Assembly: GCA_963976875.1 (NCBI GenBank)
Contig: CAXBML010000023.1
Span: 1-45,595 of the forward strand
DNA length: 45,595 nucleotides
Direction: 5' to 3'
Origin: Berkiella_A sp963976875
Lineage (GTDB): Bacteria; Pseudomonadota; Gammaproteobacteria; Berkiellales; Berkiellaceae
Shown here: piece after piece, positions 16,927 to 26,135 of the stretch
Layout of the letters: each line of letters opens with the position of its first letter
Position numbering within the stretch: the stretch's first letter is position 1
The notes under the pieces: generated by a model
Seen by the model: only the letters and a program-made list of their open reading frames with translations
Told to the model about the DNA's origin: nothing
The model's database searches: none
Program-made: the position numbers and the translations under genes

Positions 16927-17115
16927 TATAGATACCCTATAATTATTAGTTTGACCAATGTGTATGTTACAAAACTTGTTATAAGGTAGTAAATAGTATT
17001 TCTGATATTTTTGTTGTAATCAAATTTTACTGATTAAAGATGCTATAATCAAAATATATAGACACTTACTCTTAAGGTTTTTAAGGACGCACCCTGAAAT
17101 AAATAACAGGCAGTA

Positions 17116-17223
17116 ATGCTTTTCTTTATAATTTTGTCAACACGAGTACTGCTGTTAAACTTATTTTACCAGCGGGATGGTCAGTTGGGATTTTATATTT
17201 TAGCTACACTAGGAAGTGTATAA
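17116..17223 (+). CDS. Possible 35-aa hydrophobic peptide upstream of lemA
   Basis: A short frame from ATG 17116 encodes 35 residues (starting MLFFIILSTRVLLLNLFY). Its stop lies 2 nt before the LemA-like start, which would allow translational coupling. Its own RBS is weak. It could be a leader or a chance frame. Confidence 0.25.
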   Translation: MLFFIILSTRVLLLNLFYQRDGQLGFYILATLGSV

Positions 17224-17225
17224 AC

Positions 17226-17795
17226 ATGTATTATGAAATTTGGATAGTCTTAGGGGCTGTCTCTATTCTTTTTATATTTACTATATTGATCTTCAACCGT
17301 TTGATTCGCATGAATAATATGGTTAAAGAAGCATGGAGCAATATTGATGTTCAGTTAAAGCGTCGGCATGTATTAATTCCTAATTTATTGGCATCGGTCA
17401 AACAATACATTCATTATGAAAAATCAGTTTTTGTAGATGTGACAGAAGCTCGCAGCCAGTGTGTCCAAAACGAAGACAACGGACCAAGCCAGGCATTATT
17501 TGATAGTCAAAACTCGCTTTCAACACACTTAGTCAGATTTTGGGCTTTGGTAGAAAATTACCCTGACATTAAAGCGGATAAAACCTTTTCAGAGTTTCAG
17601 CGTGAGCTCTCTGATACAGAAGATAAAATCCAGCTAGCGCGTAGATACTACAATGGTTCAGTTCGGGATTTAAATATTTTGGTAGAGTCATTTCCTAGTA
17701 ATTTGGTCGCTAATCTTTTTTCCATTAACACAAAAGAATTTTTCCAAGTTGAAAACCCAATGGAAAGACAACCCCCTAAAATTGACTTTGACTGA
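17226..17795 (+). CDS. lemA: LemA family protein
   Basis: The 189-aa protein has the LemA layout: an N-terminal membrane anchor (about residues 4-25), then NRLIRMNNMVKEAWSNIDVQLKRRHVLIPNLL, written here in two parts as NRLIRMNNMVKEAWSNIDVQ and LKRRHVLIPNLL, followed by a four-helix bundle ending in YYNGSVRDLNILVESFPSN (about 147-165). The exact role of LemA is unknown; it is usually found next to DUF2207/TPM-like membrane proteins, as here. Most of the protein would be outside the cytoplasmic membrane. AGGA at 17211 lies 11 nt before the ATG. The next gene begins 21 bp later. Confidence 0.92.
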   Translation: MYYEIWIVLGAVSILFIFTILIFNRLIRMNNMVKEAWSNIDVQLKRRHVLIPNLLASVKQYIHYEKSVFVDVTEARSQCVQNEDNGPSQALFDSQNSLSTHLVRFWALVENYPDIKADKTFSEFQRELSDTEDKIQLARRYYNGSVRDLNILVESFPSNLVANLFSINTKEFFQVENPMERQPPKIDFD

Positions 17796-17816
17796 AATCA
17801 AATCAAGGGAAATATC

Positions 17817-19715
17817 ATGTTCAAAATATTGCATATTATTGTTTTAGTATTAATCCCTACATTCGTTTGGGCAGCAATTCCCAATGCCCAAGAGCGAATC
17901 ATACAATACAACTCAAATATACTTATTAATCAAAATGCCACTATTGATATAACTGAGACAATTCAGGTCGTTGCGAATAACAATCAAATTAAACGAGGTA
18001 TTTTTAGAACGATCCCAACTCGGTATAAAACCAAAATGGGTGACAGAGTAAATTTCAAGTTAGATGTACTGAGTGTTAGTAAAAATGGGCAAACCGAACC
18101 CTACCACATTGAAGAAACCCCAAACGGCATTACTATATATATTGGCCAGCAAGATATCACCTTGGTTCCTGGCGTATATACTTATAAAATAAGCTATAGA
18201 GTTCGTCATGCGATAGGGTACTTTAAAAAGTATGACGAGCTGTACTGGAATGTTACAGGTAATAAATGGGCATTTCCGATTGAGCATGCATCGGCTATCG
18301 TCCATTTGCCAGCGGATGCGCCTATTATACAACAAGCAGCCTATACCGGTAGAAAAGGTGAAATCTTAAAGAATTTTAGTGCCCAAATTTCAGGGAATAA
18401 AATTTTGTATAAAACCACAAGCCCATTACACGCTAATGAGGGTATAACTTTTGCTGTTGCTTGGCCCAAAAATTATGTATACCAACCTACAAATATCGCT
18501 AGTCTATCTATTTTATTACATAATAATAAGCCATTAGCCTATTCCCTTATGTTTTTTACAATACTAATTACATTTTATTTCTTGTGTTGGCTTAAGTTTG
18601 GAAAAGATCCACAAAAGGGGACAGTCATTCCATTATATGAACCCCCTAAAGGCTACTCACCTGGCTTGGTGCATTACATATACAATATGGGATTCAAAAG
18701 GAGCACAACTGCTTTTACTGCTGCTTTAACGCATTTATCCGTAAACGGTTTTATTAAGTTGAAATCTGATGATGACAAAGAGTTTACTGTGATTCGATTA
18801 CAAGAGGCAGATAATACAATTGGCCCAGGTGAGCAAGCCCTTATGAAATATTTGTTTATGGCTAAGAGCCAGCTAACATTTAATAGAATCAACCATGTTG
18901 CGATTAATGAGGCGATGACTAAGTTTAAGAAAAATATCAAGCGAGAAGTACTTGAAGTATACTTTTATTCAAATATAACGTATTTTTGTATTGCTATTGT
19001 TTTCACCCTTATTTATTTTATAGGTCTAGCATTCTTGGCTAACCCTGAGGCAATATTTTTTCTTGTTTGGACAAGTTTATGGACTATGGGCGTTTGTGTT
19101 TTATTGTATTCTGTTTTCTGTTTATGGCGAGAAGTGTTTAAAGGCCTTTTTACAAAAGTGATACCAGCTTTTCTGTTGACTTTGTTTAGCTTACCATTTG
19201 TTGTCGGCGAAATAGTGGGATTGACTATGCTGTCAAATTTTTTAGGATGGAGCACAACTATTCTCGTCGTGTTAATCATGCTAACACACTATTTGTTTTT
19301 TCACTGGTTAAAGCAACCTACCTTAAAAGGTCGTCAGATTATGGATCAAATTGAAGGCTTTAAATTATTCTTGAGCGTAGCCAATCAAGAACGCTTTCAG
19401 TCGTTTGAAGGGCCAGATATTACACCCGAACTATTTGAAGCCTATCTACCCTACGCAATAGCATTGGGGTTGGAGAATCAGTGGAGTCAAAAATTTGAAA
19501 AGTCTATTGCTCGATCCGGGTATGAAGGTGGACAAACAAGTCGCTACAATCCTACTTGGTATTCTGGGCATGCATTAACTGTGGGTTCTATAGCGACGGC
19601 TATTGGCACCTCACTATCTAGTAGCATAAGCACCTCTAGTACATCTACTTCAGGAAGTAGTGGAGGCGGTTCATCTGGCGGCGGCGGCGGTGGTGGTGGA
19701 GGTGGAGGCTGGTAA
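17817..19715 (+). CDS. DUF2207 membrane protein with polyglycine C-terminus
   Basis: The 632-aa protein has a signal peptide (1-20, ending VWA), an extracytoplasmic DUF2207 beta-domain (about 27-210, with GIFRTIPTRY), a membrane helix (about 235-257), a second cytoplasmic-type segment and a pair or more of helices at about 383-480, and a soluble C-terminal part. The last 40 residues are Ser/Gly-rich, ending in eleven consecutive Gly then Trp, the typical end of this family. It is translated just after lemA (RBS AAGGGA) and is presumed to work with it in the envelope. Function of the pair is unknown. Nothing is truncated compared with the family's usual 550-650 aa. Confidence 0.9.
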   Translation: MFKILHIIVLVLIPTFVWAAIPNAQERIIQYNSNILINQNATIDITETIQVVANNNQIKRGIFRTIPTRYKTKMGDRVNFKLDVLSVSKNGQTEPYHIEETPNGITIYIGQQDITLVPGVYTYKISYRVRHAIGYFKKYDELYWNVTGNKWAFPIEHASAIVHLPADAPIIQQAAYTGRKGEILKNFSAQISGNKILYKTTSPLHANEGITFAVAWPKNYVYQPTNIASLSILLHNNKPLAYSLMFFTILITFYFLCWLKFGKDPQKGTVIPLYEPPKGYSPGLVHYIYNMGFKRSTTAFTAALTHLSVNGFIKLKSDDDKEFTVIRLQEADNTIGPGEQALMKYLFMAKSQLTFNRINHVAINEAMTKFKKNIKREVLEVYFYSNITYFCIAIVFTLIYFIGLAFLANPEAIFFLVWTSLWTMGVCVLLYSVFCLWREVFKGLFTKVIPAFLLTLFSLPFVVGEIVGLTMLSNFLGWSTTILVVLIMLTHYLFFHWLKQPTLKGRQIMDQIEGFKLFLSVANQERFQSFEGPDITPELFEAYLPYAIALGLENQWSQKFEKSIARSGYEGGQTSRYNPTWYSGHALTVGSIATAIGTSLSSSISTSSTSTSGSSGGGSSGGGGGGGGGGGW

Positions 19716-20231
19716 AGCCGATTAAAAGTAACCTGAAAATCATTTGTAGAGAAAAAGTTTAATACCCAAATGAAAAGTAACTTCCCACAGCCAATCTCAC
19801 TACCACTGTTTCAACATGGTCGGGGCAACTTTGTAAGCCCCGATAATTAATTTTACAACTAGATGCCCACAACCACCTTTTAAAACCCGCTTCAATTTTA
19901 ACGTATCGTTTCTTATTTAAGACTTCTCTCGTTAGCCAATTCTTTATTATAACTTAGTGTTTTTCTATTAATTCAGAGAAGGGCGGGCAACCAACAAACG
20001 TTGTGTTCTTCCCAAGACAATAAGTTTAACTAATTAATTTCATCAATAATACTTCAATCTTAATGGTCAAAAACAGGTTACAAAGATGAAGCAAGAACAC
20101 TAGTTGAAAATTATAGGAAAATTATGGCATAGTAAAATCCGAGCATCTCTCAGTAAACGCTTAACTTTCTAACCAAAGTCAGCGTGTTTTCTACAATAAT
20201 AATAAACCGCTCAGAAATGAAAGGAGTTCAT
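19716..20231. other. Intergenic region before the ATP/ADP translocase
   Basis: About 515 bp with no convincing gene. It contains the hairpin at 19820-19854 and must hold the translocase promoter; I could not identify a consensus promoter pair. Confidence 0.5.
19820..19854 (+). terminator. Candidate terminator of the lemA operon
   Basis: TCGGGGC (19820-19826) and GCCCCGA (19837-19843) form a 7-bp GC-rich stem followed by an AT-rich tail TAATTAATTTT. It lies 105 bp after the DUF2207 stop. Confidence 0.5.
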
Positions 20232-21806
20232 ATGACGCAAGCTATAGATCATGGCTTTGGAAGGTGGCGTGCCATTTTTTGGCCTATACACAAATACGAG
20301 TTAAAAAAACTTATTCCCATGCTCCTGATTGCTTTTTGTATCGCTTTTGTTTACACAATTTTACGTGATACAAAAGATACCATAGTGGTGAGTGCCATTG
20401 ATGAGTTGGCCTTACCATTTCTAAAGTTATTTGGTACTTTGCCAGCTGCCATACTATTCATGTTAATTTATTCTAAACTAAGTAATAAACTTAGCAAAGA
20501 ATCTTTGTTTTATGTGATTATTGTTCCTTTCCTAATATTTTTCGGTATCTTTGCATTTGTGCTTTATCCCAACAGAGAAGTCTTGCAACCCACAGCTACC
20601 GCTCAATATTTACTGTCAATTTCACCCGAGGGATTTTACAGTGCCATTAAATGTTTTGAGCACTGGACTCTGTCGTTGTTTTATATTCTCTCTGAGCTTT
20701 GGGGCAGTGCCGTTCTGTCCTTATTATTCTGGGGCTTTGCCAATGAAATTGTAAAAACTAATGAAGCAAAGCGTTTTTATACATTATTTACGATGGGGTT
20801 TAATCTTGCTTTAATTTTTTCAGGCCCACTTATTTGGTACAGTTCCGTCTATGGTAAAAGTCTTGCCGGAACGGGTGTGGATACGTGGCAAGTTACCCTT
20901 AATTACCTTATGACTTTGGTCATGGTCGCGGGCGTAACTATAGTCGCGTGTTATTGGTGGATGAATCGAAACGTTCTCACAGACAAGCAGCTTTATGATC
21001 CTGAAAGCAATCCCACAAAAGCAAAGAAATCCAAACATAAAATGGGTGTGATTGAAGGTTTGGTTTATCTTTCAAAGTCAAAATACTTGTTATGTATTGC
21101 CTTATTAGTCATTGGCTATGGCATGAGTATCAACTTAGTTGAGGTTGTGTGGAAAGGCCAGCTAAAACTAGCCTACCCAAACAAAAACGATTATAGCGCC
21201 TTCATGGGGATGTTCTCTATGAGTACGGGTATCTTCACGATTGCCATGACTTTCGTAGGGGGTTATATTATTCGAACTCGTAGTTGGGGCCGAGCTGCTA
21301 GCCTTACCCCTATGGCACTCTTAATTACCGGCATTGGCTTTTTTGTCTTCATTGTCTTTAGGGACTATATGGTAGGTTATATTGCCTTTATCGGAACCAC
21401 CCCTGTCATGATGGCAGTCATAATTGGTATGGTTCAAAATATTGCCAGCAAATCAACAAAATACTCATTGTTTGACCCAACCAAAGAAATGGCGTACATC
21501 CCTTTAGATGATGAATCAAAGGTTAAGGGTAAAGCCGCTATTGATGTGGTAGGCGCAAGAGCAGGTAAATCAGGAGGGGCCCTTATATGGAACTTCCTTG
21601 CGATAACGTTGGTCAGTGTCTTTGGTAAAGACATTGGTAAAGCCATTGCAACCCCTATAGTGGCTGTGCTTATGATTGGCATTATCATGGCATGGTTGTG
21701 GGCTGTTCGTTCATTAAATAAACAATACAATGAGCTAACAGGTGAGCCTGATGAGCTAGAAGCCAACCCAAAAGTGCGAGCCTCAACTGTCATTATAAAA
21801 GCTTAA
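20232..21806 (+). CDS. ATP/ADP translocase (NTT/Tlc family)
   Basis: The start is ATG 20232 (524 aa), fixed by AAAGGAGTT nine bases upstream; an upstream GTG at 20184 is less likely. The protein has about 11-12 membrane helices and clear Tlc/NTT features: an FWPIHKYELKKLIPM opening, LRDTKDTIVVSAIDELALPF (about 46-65), LSELWGSAVLSLLFWGFAN (about 172-190), and EAKRFYTLF. The family exchanges host ATP for bacterial ADP, or imports nucleotides, in Rickettsiales, Chlamydiae and some intracellular gammaproteobacteria. Whether this copy exchanges ATP/ADP or imports nucleotides and NAD cannot be read. It stands alone with its own terminator. Strongest single hint of an obligate or habitual intracellular life. 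Confidence 0.93.
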   Translation: MTQAIDHGFGRWRAIFWPIHKYELKKLIPMLLIAFCIAFVYTILRDTKDTIVVSAIDELALPFLKLFGTLPAAILFMLIYSKLSNKLSKESLFYVIIVPFLIFFGIFAFVLYPNREVLQPTATAQYLLSISPEGFYSAIKCFEHWTLSLFYILSELWGSAVLSLLFWGFANEIVKTNEAKRFYTLFTMGFNLALIFSGPLIWYSSVYGKSLAGTGVDTWQVTLNYLMTLVMVAGVTIVACYWWMNRNVLTDKQLYDPESNPTKAKKSKHKMGVIEGLVYLSKSKYLLCIALLVIGYGMSINLVEVVWKGQLKLAYPNKNDYSAFMGMFSMSTGIFTIAMTFVGGYIIRTRSWGRAASLTPMALLITGIGFFVFIVFRDYMVGYIAFIGTTPVMMAVIIGMVQNIASKSTKYSLFDPTKEMAYIPLDDESKVKGKAAIDVVGARAGKSGGALIWNFLAITLVSVFGKDIGKAIATPIVAVLMIGIIMAWLWAVRSLNKQYNELTGEPDELEANPKVRASTVIIKA

Positions 21807-21829
21807 AAATGGAGTGATTATATCTATAA

Positions 21830-21856
21830 GGGAGCCATTGGCTCCCTTTTTTTTTT
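21830..21856 (+). terminator. Intrinsic terminator of the translocase gene
   Basis: GGGAGCC-ATT-GGCTCCC (21830-21846) is a perfect 7-bp GC-rich stem with a 3-nt loop, followed by a run of ten T. Confidence 0.95.
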
Positions 21857-22136
21857 GCCGGCTGGCACTAAGGCTCTTGTTGCAGGAATATTCTTTTTGC
21901 GCTTACAGTTGAACAAATTAACCTGTATATACCCCATACAAGCCAGGGCGCATTTTCCACCAGACAGGACGTTCAGGTGATAGACTAGGCCATAAATCAA
22001 ATATTCCCTCTTTAAGCCTGCAATATCAATATGTTACCTGCTCAATACCCTAAAAATAGCGTATTTATAAAGAAAGTTAGCCAAGGTAAAATATATGCAT
22101 ATAACAATAATATATGAATATATAGAGGGCTAAATA

Positions 22137-23579
22137 ATGGTAGACAAGCAAAAATTCGGGAAATTAAAGTCATTCGCAGGCTTAAGCTTTACAAAAGAAA
22201 AATCAGATAACGATGATATTACTAGAAATAATCAGAGAATTGCTTTTTCATTACGAGACATTCAGACAACGTTGCAAGCATTTATAGACAACGGTGAAAA
22301 CAGCAGAAAATTACTACAACTATTAAAAAATGATGTTAATGGTGATTCAGAAGTTAACATGCAGTTACAGGAATTATTGCGGCATATTGTTGATAAAATT
22401 GTACCTGTAGCACACGATTCTTTAAGTATATTTAATAATAATGCACGCAATCAAAGGACAATCACTACCTTGGTAGATAGTGTCGCAAATTTAAATGGTG
22501 AAATTAATCAATATATTCTCTTAAGTGCACAGTTTAACCAAAAATTTAGTACCAAAGAGGTTGATAATTTATTCAATAGGGTATGTGAAAGCGAATCACA
22601 AGCTAGAGCGTATAGAGGCTATATGCAGCAACCGCCTAGTAGCGCTGCTAGATTAGGTTTAGTGTTAGATGAGTTTAAGAAAAACTTAGACAGAGATCAA
22701 GATAAGCGTGGTAATGAAATTGCGCGTTATACTAGTGAAACTCGCAAAGACATGAGCAAAAAAGTTTTACAAGTTGGAGCCAAGGTTAAGACAAATAGGC
22801 TGCAAGCAGAGGCAAGTGATATAAGGGCGCCTGGTGAAATCCATAGATTTCCTTTAAATGCTAGTTACCGTTCCGGTGCAAAATATCACTTAAGAAGTTT
22901 GGACTTAAGTAAATCTACTTTAATCGTAAATGAACAAAAACATTGGGGTTCAGCTACAGATTTTGTTTATAGAGCTCGTCTAAGTAGAGAAAGATTATTT
23001 ACGATCAAGTTGAAAGAAGACAGGTTTTCAATAGTCAATCATAAAAAGCTAAATGATAATGATCTGATTGATCAGCTTGGTATTCTTATAGACTTATTGA
23101 CTGCTATTAGCTGTAGTGGGAGTTTCAATCCCAGTAGAAGAATGGGGATGCCATCTAGACACAATCAAAATTATAATGAGATTATTGGTTATTTAAAAAA
23201 TAACAAACAGCCTGAACCTACTGAAAATATGATTTATCTAAATGATTTTATTGATTTTAGTGATTCATCATCTTCTTCTAGCAGTGCGGATGCTGATGAA
23301 AACATAAATTTAATTGCAGAGCTTACTGAGCATAAAAGTAAAGCGTTAGAGACAAAGAAAGCGACTGAGGAAAAAAGACAACAGTTTACTAGGGATTTAA
23401 GTTTATTTGTCAGTAAGGCTGCGATCAATAATGGTGGACGGTTGGGGTTGGGTAAGACCAATAATCTGAGCAAGTTATCATTTAGAGACAATAGAAGTAA
23501 GCAGCAGAGGATAAAATTAGTTGGATTGGTCAAAGAAGATCAGCCAAGAAATGCGTCTAAAATAAAGTCTATTAGGTAA
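22137..23579 (+). CDS. Unknown effector-like protein with serine tract
   Basis: A 480-aa protein not recognised. Residues 1-230 are helical and charged, about 240-350 look like mixed alpha/beta, and residues about 370-385 contain SDSSSSSSSADADE, an acidic Ser-rich linker. The last 90 residues are basic (many Arg and Lys, including SKLSFRDNRSKQQR). There is no signal peptide or membrane segment. The layout of helical head, Ser-rich linker and basic tail is common in secreted effectors of intracellular bacteria, but no motif names a function. A hairpin follows the stop. GAGGG lies 10 nt before the start. Confidence 0.65.
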   Translation: MVDKQKFGKLKSFAGLSFTKEKSDNDDITRNNQRIAFSLRDIQTTLQAFIDNGENSRKLLQLLKNDVNGDSEVNMQLQELLRHIVDKIVPVAHDSLSIFNNNARNQRTITTLVDSVANLNGEINQYILLSAQFNQKFSTKEVDNLFNRVCESESQARAYRGYMQQPPSSAARLGLVLDEFKKNLDRDQDKRGNEIARYTSETRKDMSKKVLQVGAKVKTNRLQAEASDIRAPGEIHRFPLNASYRSGAKYHLRSLDLSKSTLIVNEQKHWGSATDFVYRARLSRERLFTIKLKEDRFSIVNHKKLNDNDLIDQLGILIDLLTAISCSGSFNPSRRMGMPSRHNQNYNEIIGYLKNNKQPEPTENMIYLNDFIDFSDSSSSSSSADADENINLIAELTEHKSKALETKKATEEKRQQFTRDLSLFVSKAAINNGGRLGLGKTNNLSKLSFRDNRSKQQRIKLVGLVKEDQPRNASKIKSIR

Positions 23580-23934
23580 TAAGCAGGTTATTAGTGAGGC
23601 CCCAGTAAATATTTTTACTGGCGCTTCAAACACTTTGGTTCACGGTCTTTAAGCTATAATGCTCGCGACCTCATGTGACATCCCATTCCTGAGCAAAATG
23701 AATCCCCAAATGATCCAGTCTAACGCATTAGCATAGTAAGTCACCCGATATTAATAATGTTTCTTAGCGAGAGTTTGAACAAATTAAAAGAATTAAGTCA
23801 TATTTTTGATTTTTTATTGTTGGTCTGATACGGTGAGCTTATCATTTACGTTCCATTTGCTTGGTCATATGGTAATGGAGTAAAAAGTAAACTATGCCTT
23901 TTGCCATTATCTTAAATTAAAGCAGGAGTCAATT
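23580..23934. other. Intergenic region with a post-gene hairpin
   Basis: About 355 bp. CCAGTAAA-TATT-TTTACTGG (23602-23621) is an 8-bp perfect stem 22 bp after the stop of the upstream gene and may end its transcript, although no U-tract follows. I see nothing else supportable. Confidence 0.5.
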
Positions 23935-24435
23935 ATGAAAAGATTATGTTTTGTGGCCCCAAACTTAACGATAAGTAAAATAATTGAAAAAGAACTAAAA
24001 CAATTTCCTATTCAAGATGGACATTTTTTTGTTTTAGGTCAAAATCTTGCCCGGGTTGATGACGCGAATATGCAAGCCGCAGATCTTACAAAAACATCTG
24101 ACTTAGTCCCTTCGATAAAACGTGGGATAATTTTAAGCTTATTCATAATGATTGCTTTTTTTACTTTTTTTTATTTTCTACTGCCCGAAGGCACTCAAGT
24201 GACGCCTTTAGCCGCGGCAGGCATTGTAGTTTTTAGTATTTTATATGGAGCATGGACATCATCTATGATTGGTATTGGAATTCCAACTAAAGAAGTGGAA
24301 GCTTCATCAGAAGATATTAAAGCAGGACAGTATTTAATAATTGTAGATATACCCGAAGAAATTGAAAGTGATGTTACAAACAAAATTTTAAATACGAGCA
24401 ATGAAGTTCATTTGGCTGCTCCACACGTTGATTAA
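23935..24435 (+). CDS. Small membrane protein of the DUF1269 / stress-protein type
   Basis: A 166-aa protein with a soluble N-terminus (about 1-60), two membrane helices (about 65-85 and 88-118) separated by a short loop, and a soluble C-terminal segment. The N-terminal KRLCFVAPNLTISKIIEKEL pattern and the glycine-containing middle hairpin (GIGIPTKEVE) resemble DUF1269-like membrane proteins in which a ferredoxin-like domain is interrupted by a transmembrane hairpin. Function unknown. AGGAG precedes the ATG by 8 nt. It is a single-gene unit. Confidence 0.65.
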   Translation: MKRLCFVAPNLTISKIIEKELKQFPIQDGHFFVLGQNLARVDDANMQAADLTKTSDLVPSIKRGIILSLFIMIAFFTFFYFLLPEGTQVTPLAAAGIVVFSILYGAWTSSMIGIGIPTKEVEASSEDIKAGQYLIIVDIPEEIESDVTNKILNTSNEVHLAAPHVD

Positions 24436-24782
24436 ATTTTTACTAAATGACGATGCGTTGATAAAGTGCCATCTTATAGATAGCTAACTAATGGTTTTGG
24501 CAAAGGCCTATTATCAAAAAATCGATTTCCACCAACGCACTCTTTAATATAAAACTGAAAAAAATACAATATTTTACAAGAGTTACATTTTGTTGATAAA
24601 TTTGGATAGATAATTTAAATATTATATTTGGTATTTTTCACACTATTAATCAGAGACATAAAATCAATAGGTTTTTTCCAAATGAAATTTTATCGACGAT
24701 TTTGAGAGCTATAAAAGAAATTTGTTTCCATTGATGTTAAATTTGGAGAAAGGAAAAGGTTAAAAAAGGTGATTAACTAAAT
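24436..24782. other. Gene-free stretch before glutamate dehydrogenase
   Basis: About 350 bp, very AT-rich, with several purine-rich tracts near the end (GGAGAAAGGAAAAGG at about 24752-24766; AGGTGA closer to the ATG). I see no open frame of note. Confidence 0.5.
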
Positions 24783-26054
24783 ATGCAGCAGTCATTATTT
24801 CAACAGTCTCTCGAGCGACTAGAATGCATACACCCAAAAGCTATTCGTGAAAACAATCTGATAAGCTTCTTAAAGCATCCAAACCGATGCCTATCAATAT
24901 CTATCCCCGTATACGATGAAAATAACCAATTGCATATTTTTAAAGGCTATCGCGTACACCACAATAACTTACTGGGCCCAGGAAAGGGAGGTATTCGCTT
25001 TAGTGATTCTGTCTCACTAGAAGAGTTTAAAGCTCTAAGTTTCTGGATGACATTAAAATGTGCTCTTTATGATTTGCCTTTTGGAGGTAGCAAAGGAGGG
25101 GTGAAAATTAACCCAAAACAACAATCCGCCTTTATGCTTGAACGTACCTGTCGGGAGTACATCAATGGCATTTATGATTTTATCGGTCCAGATCAAGATA
25201 TTCCTGGTCCTGATATGGCGGTCAATCAAACCATGGTGGGCTGGATGTCTGATCAAATTAATCAACTAAAACGCAGTCAATGTCCTTCTGCTATCACAGG
25301 TAAGCCTGTTGAGGTAGGCGGTATTCTCGGTCGCGATTCAGCTACAGGATACGGAGCAGTATATGTTTTAAAACTCTTGTTAGACGAATTTAAGAAAAAA
25401 TCTTATAAAACAGTCGCTATTCAAGGCTTTGGGAACGCAGGACGCCATGTCGCAAGACTTCTTTATGACCAAGGCTTTATCGTTCAGTCAATAAGTGATA
25501 GTAAAGGCGGACTGTATGCCAAAGACGGACTAGATATCCCTCACTTACTTAAAGAGTACGATACAAATGTCGTTGAAGTTTACTGTGATAAAAATATCTG
25601 TGAGCTTGATGGCAAAAATGTCATTGATAATAAAAATTTGCTTACAAGCAAAGTTGATATTCTTGTGCTGGCCGCCACACAAAACCAAATCGATAAAAGT
25701 AATGTAAAAGATATCCAGGCTAAAGTCATAGTAGAAGTGGCTAATGGGGGTATTGCTTCTGAAGCTGATAAAGCACTTCAAGACAGCAATTTGTTAGTTT
25801 TACCGGATATATTGGTAAATGCAGGAGGAGTCACTGTCAGTTTTTATGAGTGGGTGCAAAATAGAACCGGTTTACAATGGGCCGAAGAAAAAGTATTCAA
25901 AGCACTTGATTCAAAAATTGAAAATGTCATAGATTCTGTTTTAAGTCACAAAAACAAAAATCAAAATGATCTAAGAGTTGCTAGTTATCTTGTCGCTATT
26001 AATAAACTCAATAGCACTATAACAGCATTAGGAAAAGGTAATGCTATTGGATAA
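24783..26054 (+). CDS. gdhA: Glutamate dehydrogenase (Glu/Leu/Phe/Val dehydrogenase family)
   Basis: The 423-aa protein has the family core: GPGKGGIRF (K68), WMTLKCAL (K92), FGGSKGGVKINP (catalytic K104), and PGPDMAVN (D144), then a Rossmann domain with IQGFGNAGRHVA (about 216-227). It catalyses reversible oxidative deamination of glutamate to 2-oxoglutarate. At 423 aa it matches the short hexameric class, often NAD-linked; the coenzyme cannot be assigned with certainty. Glutamate is a main carbon source for many intracellular gammaproteobacteria, so a catabolic role is likely. It is a single gene with an RBS about 11 nt from the start. Confidence 0.93.
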   Translation: MQQSLFQQSLERLECIHPKAIRENNLISFLKHPNRCLSISIPVYDENNQLHIFKGYRVHHNNLLGPGKGGIRFSDSVSLEEFKALSFWMTLKCALYDLPFGGSKGGVKINPKQQSAFMLERTCREYINGIYDFIGPDQDIPGPDMAVNQTMVGWMSDQINQLKRSQCPSAITGKPVEVGGILGRDSATGYGAVYVLKLLLDEFKKKSYKTVAIQGFGNAGRHVARLLYDQGFIVQSISDSKGGLYAKDGLDIPHLLKEYDTNVVEVYCDKNICELDGKNVIDNKNLLTSKVDILVLAATQNQIDKSNVKDIQAKVIVEVANGGIASEADKALQDSNLLVLPDILVNAGGVTVSFYEWVQNRTGLQWAEEKVFKALDSKIENVIDSVLSHKNKNQNDLRVASYLVAINKLNSTITALGKGNAIG

Positions 26055-26135
26055 GTTGCTGTGCTTGGTTACTAGTCATAATTTCTTTATGCTATGATAC
26101 ATTCAACTAATTAACGTCATGCTAGAGGATGAGTT

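Noticed and set aside
19640..19715. Glycine-coding GGT/GGC tract as a possible repeat element
   Set aside because: It is the normal polyglycine end of DUF2207 proteins.
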